Positions 62,155 to 64,000 of a DNA stretch of 64,000 bases are shown in pieces. The translations under genes were made by a program, and so were the position numbers. This DNA is from Natronococcus jeotgali DSM 18795 (GTDB lineage: Archaea; Halobacteriota; Halobacteria; Halobacteriales; Natrialbaceae). The notes under the pieces were generated by a model that made no database searches, had not been told where the DNA came from, and saw only the letters and a list, made by a program, of their open reading frames with translations. The stretch spans positions 62,001-126,000 of the forward strand of contig NZ_AOIA01000034.1 of assembly GCF_000337695.1 (NCBI RefSeq), given 5' to 3'. Numbering within the stretch: position 1 is the first letter of the stretch; each line of letters begins with the position of its first letter.

Positions 62155-62385
62155 ATGATAGAACAGCAACTCGCCACCACCCAGCTCGACCCCCTTCCCG
62201 ACCAACTCGACTCCCCGCAGGCCAAACTCGTCTACCTCTACCTTGAGGCCAGCGGCGGAGCGACGGCGACGGATCTGAACGAAGTCCTGGCGATGAAAAA
62301 GATCGCCGTCCTCTCGGTCCTGAACTGCCTCGAGGGAGAGGGCCTCGTCGAAAAGAACGACGCCGAGTACGTCGTCTGTAACTGA
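62155..62385 (+). CDS. Small TrmB/MarR-like winged-helix protein
   Basis: The 76-residue protein is a bare winged helix: AKLVYLYLEASGGATATDLN, EVLAMKKIAVLSVLNCLEGE and LVEKNDAEYVVCN (wing). It has no effector domain. ATG 62155 is 25 bases after the TATA box, supporting a leaderless transcript; ATG 62140 upstream is unlikely. The strong promoter and palindrome suggest a stand-alone regulator. A T-rich run at 62393-62398 follows the stop. Confidence 0.8.
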   Translation: MIEQQLATTQLDPLPDQLDSPQAKLVYLYLEASGGATATDLNEVLAMKKIAVLSVLNCLEGEGLVEKNDAEYVVCN

Positions 62386-62390
62386 GCGAC

Positions 62391-62400
62391 GATTTTTGCC
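62391..62400 (+). terminator. Possible T-run terminator after the winged-helix gene
   Basis: A short T5 run follows the stop codon, as in many archaeal terminators. It is weak evidence. Confidence 0.3.
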
Positions 62401-62600
62401 GCGCTGTCGTCCACCGTTTCTACAGTGGTAACTGAAACGGCTCACACACCGCTTGCAGTGCAGTCCGCCGCTCGGGCGTTCGTCGACTGACACGCGGTAG
62501 ACGGCGAGCGAACCTCGGCGTTTGCGCCGGGGAGGCCGTCACAGCTCCCCGCTCGCGTCGGCGCCGTCGACGGGTGGCTCCGAACGCATCGGTTCGAAGG

Positions 62601-62608
62601 CTTTATCC
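62601..62608 (+). promoter_or_regulatory. TATA-like box of the L10e gene
   Basis: CTTTATCC lies 38-45 bases before ATG 62646, which would give a leader of about 15-18 bases. Confidence 0.45.
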
Positions 62609-62645
62609 CCACGGTAGGCCTCGGTTTTCGTAAGTAACCACAACC

Positions 62646-63176
62646 ATGTCAGACAAACCTGCCTCGATGTACCGGAAGATTAGCAAGCCGGCCTACACGC
62701 GACGCGAATACATCACCGGCATTCCGGGTTCGAAGATCGCACAGCACAAGATGGGCAACGTCAGTGCGGGTCCCGAGGACTACCCCGTTCAGATCAGCCT
62801 CGTTACCGAAGAGGAGGTCCAGATCCGCCACGGGAGCCTCGAGGCCTCGCGCCTGTCGGCCAACCGTCACATGCTCAAAAACGCCGGTGAGAACAACTAC
62901 AAGATGATCCTCCGGAAGTTCCCCCACCACGTCATCCGGGAGAACAAGCAGGCGACGGGTGCGGGTGCGGACCGCGTCTCCGACGGGATGCGCCAGGCCT
63001 TCGGGAAGATCGTCGGCACCGCCGCGCGGATCGACGCCGGCGAGCGCATCTTCACGGTCTGGTGTGACGTCGACGACGCCGACCACGCCAAGGAGGCGTT
63101 CCGCCGCGCGTACAACAAGATCTCGCCGCCGTGTCGCATCGTCGTCGAGAAGGGCGAAGAGCAGCTGATCTCGTAA
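62646..63176 (+). CDS. rpl10e: 50S ribosomal protein L10e (uL16)
   Basis: The 176-residue protein is full length for archaeal L10e: [34 protein letters not shown], then [20 protein letters not shown] and [20 protein letters not shown]. It sits near the tRNA sites of the large subunit. It is monocistronic here and not in a ribosomal protein cluster. Confidence 0.97.
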   Translation: MSDKPASMYRKISKPAYTRREYITGIPGSKIAQHKMGNVSAGPEDYPVQISLVTEEEVQIRHGSLEASRLSANRHMLKNAGENNYKMILRKFPHHVIRENKQATGAGADRVSDGMRQAFGKIVGTAARIDAGERIFTVWCDVDDADHAKEAFRRAYNKISPPCRIVVEKGEEQLIS

Positions 63177-63311
63177 CCCGGCTCGCCTCTTCGAAACGGT
63201 CCTCGTCTCGATTTTCCCCGCAGCGTCGATCGCTCGAGCCGCGCCCGTCGACCGCGCGGACACGCGAGGAGAGGACGCAGCTTTTTGCGTCGCTGGACCC
63301 GACGCTCGAGC

Positions 63312-64000
63312 ATGATCGACCTCGCGGTCGCAAACGCCGAGGAGACGTTCCGCCGGATGCGCGAGCCCCTCGCCGAACGGGGTATCCGTGCCCGTCACGT
63401 GCCGGTAAGCGAACGCGTCGTCCCGCTCGGAGCCGACGCACCGTGGTCGGCCGGCGAGTACGACGTCGGGTTCGTCTACCCCGGTCGAGCGATGGAGGGC
63501 GGCGTCGCCGATGCCCTGCTCGAGCTCCCGTGGCTCAACGACCGCGACGCGATCCTCACCTCGCGGAACAAGGCCGAGGTGCTCGCCCGCCTCGGGCGAG
63601 CCGACCTCCCGGTCCCGGAGTCGGTATACGTCTCGAACGACGTCGGCGAGGACGAACTGGTCGACGCGTTCGATCGCTTCGAACCCCCGGTCGTGGTGAA
63701 ACCCAACTCGACGACCCGCGGAGTCGGGGTCGCGAAGGCCCACGACCTCGATTCCTTTCTGGGGATCTGTGACTACCTCTCGCTGGTCCACGACTACCGG
63801 GCAACCGGTGACCGATCCTTCCTGGTTCAGGAGTACCTCCCCGGGGCGACCGACTACCGGGTGATGGTCGTCGACGGCGAGTACGCCGGCGCCGTCGAAC
63901 GCCGCCTCCCCGACGAGGCGGTCCGCGAGGGCCAGTGGAAGCACAACGTCCACCGCGGCGCGGCGGCGCGGGGAGTCGACCTGCCCGAGGAGTGGCGCCG
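63312..64000 (+). CDS. RimK-like ATP-grasp ligase (C-terminus beyond window)
   Basis: The first 229 residues are visible. MIDLAVANAEETFRRMREPL is followed by NKAEVLARLGRADLPVPESV (substrate-handling), VVKPNSTTRGVGVAK (ATP-binding) and VQEYLPGATDYRVMVVDGEY, the ATP-grasp order of RimK/LysX-type ligases. It likely adds an amino acid to a peptide or small acceptor; the exact substrate is open. A T-rich CTTTTTGCG box lies about 25-30 bases upstream. It runs off the window end. Confidence 0.85.
   Translation, partial: MIDLAVANAEETFRRMREPLAERGIRARHVPVSERVVPLGADAPWSAGEYDVGFVYPGRAMEGGVADALLELPWLNDRDAILTSRNKAEVLARLGRADLPVPESVYVSNDVGEDELVDAFDRFEPPVVVKPNSTTRGVGVAKAHDLDSFLGICDYLSLVHDYRATGDRSFLVQEYLPGATDYRVMVVDGEYAGAVERRLPDEAVREGQWKHNVHRGAAARGVDLPEEWR

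Overview
The window is high-GC chromosomal DNA of a halophilic archaeon (class Halobacteria). The evidence is very acidic proteins, Tat-type lipoprotein signals, TATA boxes about 28 bp before start codons with little or no leader, and archaeal information-processing genes: TFB, a 700-residue MCM, an XPD/Rad3 helicase, a Ski2-like helicase and ribosomal protein L10e. The gene set is compatible with a Natrialbales-type genome, but the genus cannot be fixed from the sequence alone. Gene density is high, many genes overlap by 1-8 bases, and most other long ORFs are GC-driven shadows.

Layout. 1-8 kb: a UPF0200 nucleotide kinase (cut by the window edge), an acidic lipoprotein rich in glycosylation sequons, tRNA-Arg(UCU) with a duplicated 3' tail, a C45-type Ntn hydrolase, a GCS2-family ligase, a cupredoxin-like lipoprotein, UspA, an M29 aminopeptidase with a short duplicated C-terminal relic, and threonine aldolase. 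8-17 kb: a small membrane protein, a phosphodiesterase, a CDF transporter, an XPD-like helicase, a sulfur module (YeeE/YedE transporter, TusA, rhodanese), a 2'-5' RNA ligase-like protein and a membrane-tethered winged-helix protein.

17-26 kb: a complete arginine branch, argGH followed by argW-argX-argC-argB-argD-argE-argF, using the LysW-type carrier protein. The two promoters share an AT-rich element upstream of the TATA box, and a short Arg-rich ORF lies before argG. 26-37 kb: small regulators, thrC, TFB, MCM, a DUF502 membrane protein, small zinc-binding proteins, a cold-shock protein, tRNA-Pro(UGG), a BofA-like protein and a Ski2-like helicase.

37-49 kb: an iron island. A siderophore ABC importer (substrate-binding protein, ATPase, permease) is divergent from a six-gene operon with the same predicted enzyme order as rhizobacterial rhbABCDEF (diaminobutyrate aminotransferase, decarboxylase, IucA/C synthetase, acetyltransferase, N-hydroxylase, second synthetase). 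All three promoters carry palindromes of the type TTTAGGYNNRCCTAAA, four in total, placed as a DtxR-family repressor site would be. The predicted product is a citrate/diaminopropane hydroxamate of schizokinen type.

49-64 kb: a fused flavodoxin-fold/UbiA prenyltransferase protein, a cupin, a second cold-shock gene, then Lrp/AsnC regulator - dabB - dabA with a convergent beta-carbonic anhydrase, which together look like an inorganic-carbon accumulation module. After that come an MDR oxidoreductase, an ABC-2 exporter, an M50 protease with CBS domains, a 76-residue winged-helix protein, L10e and the start of a RimK-like ATP-grasp ligase.
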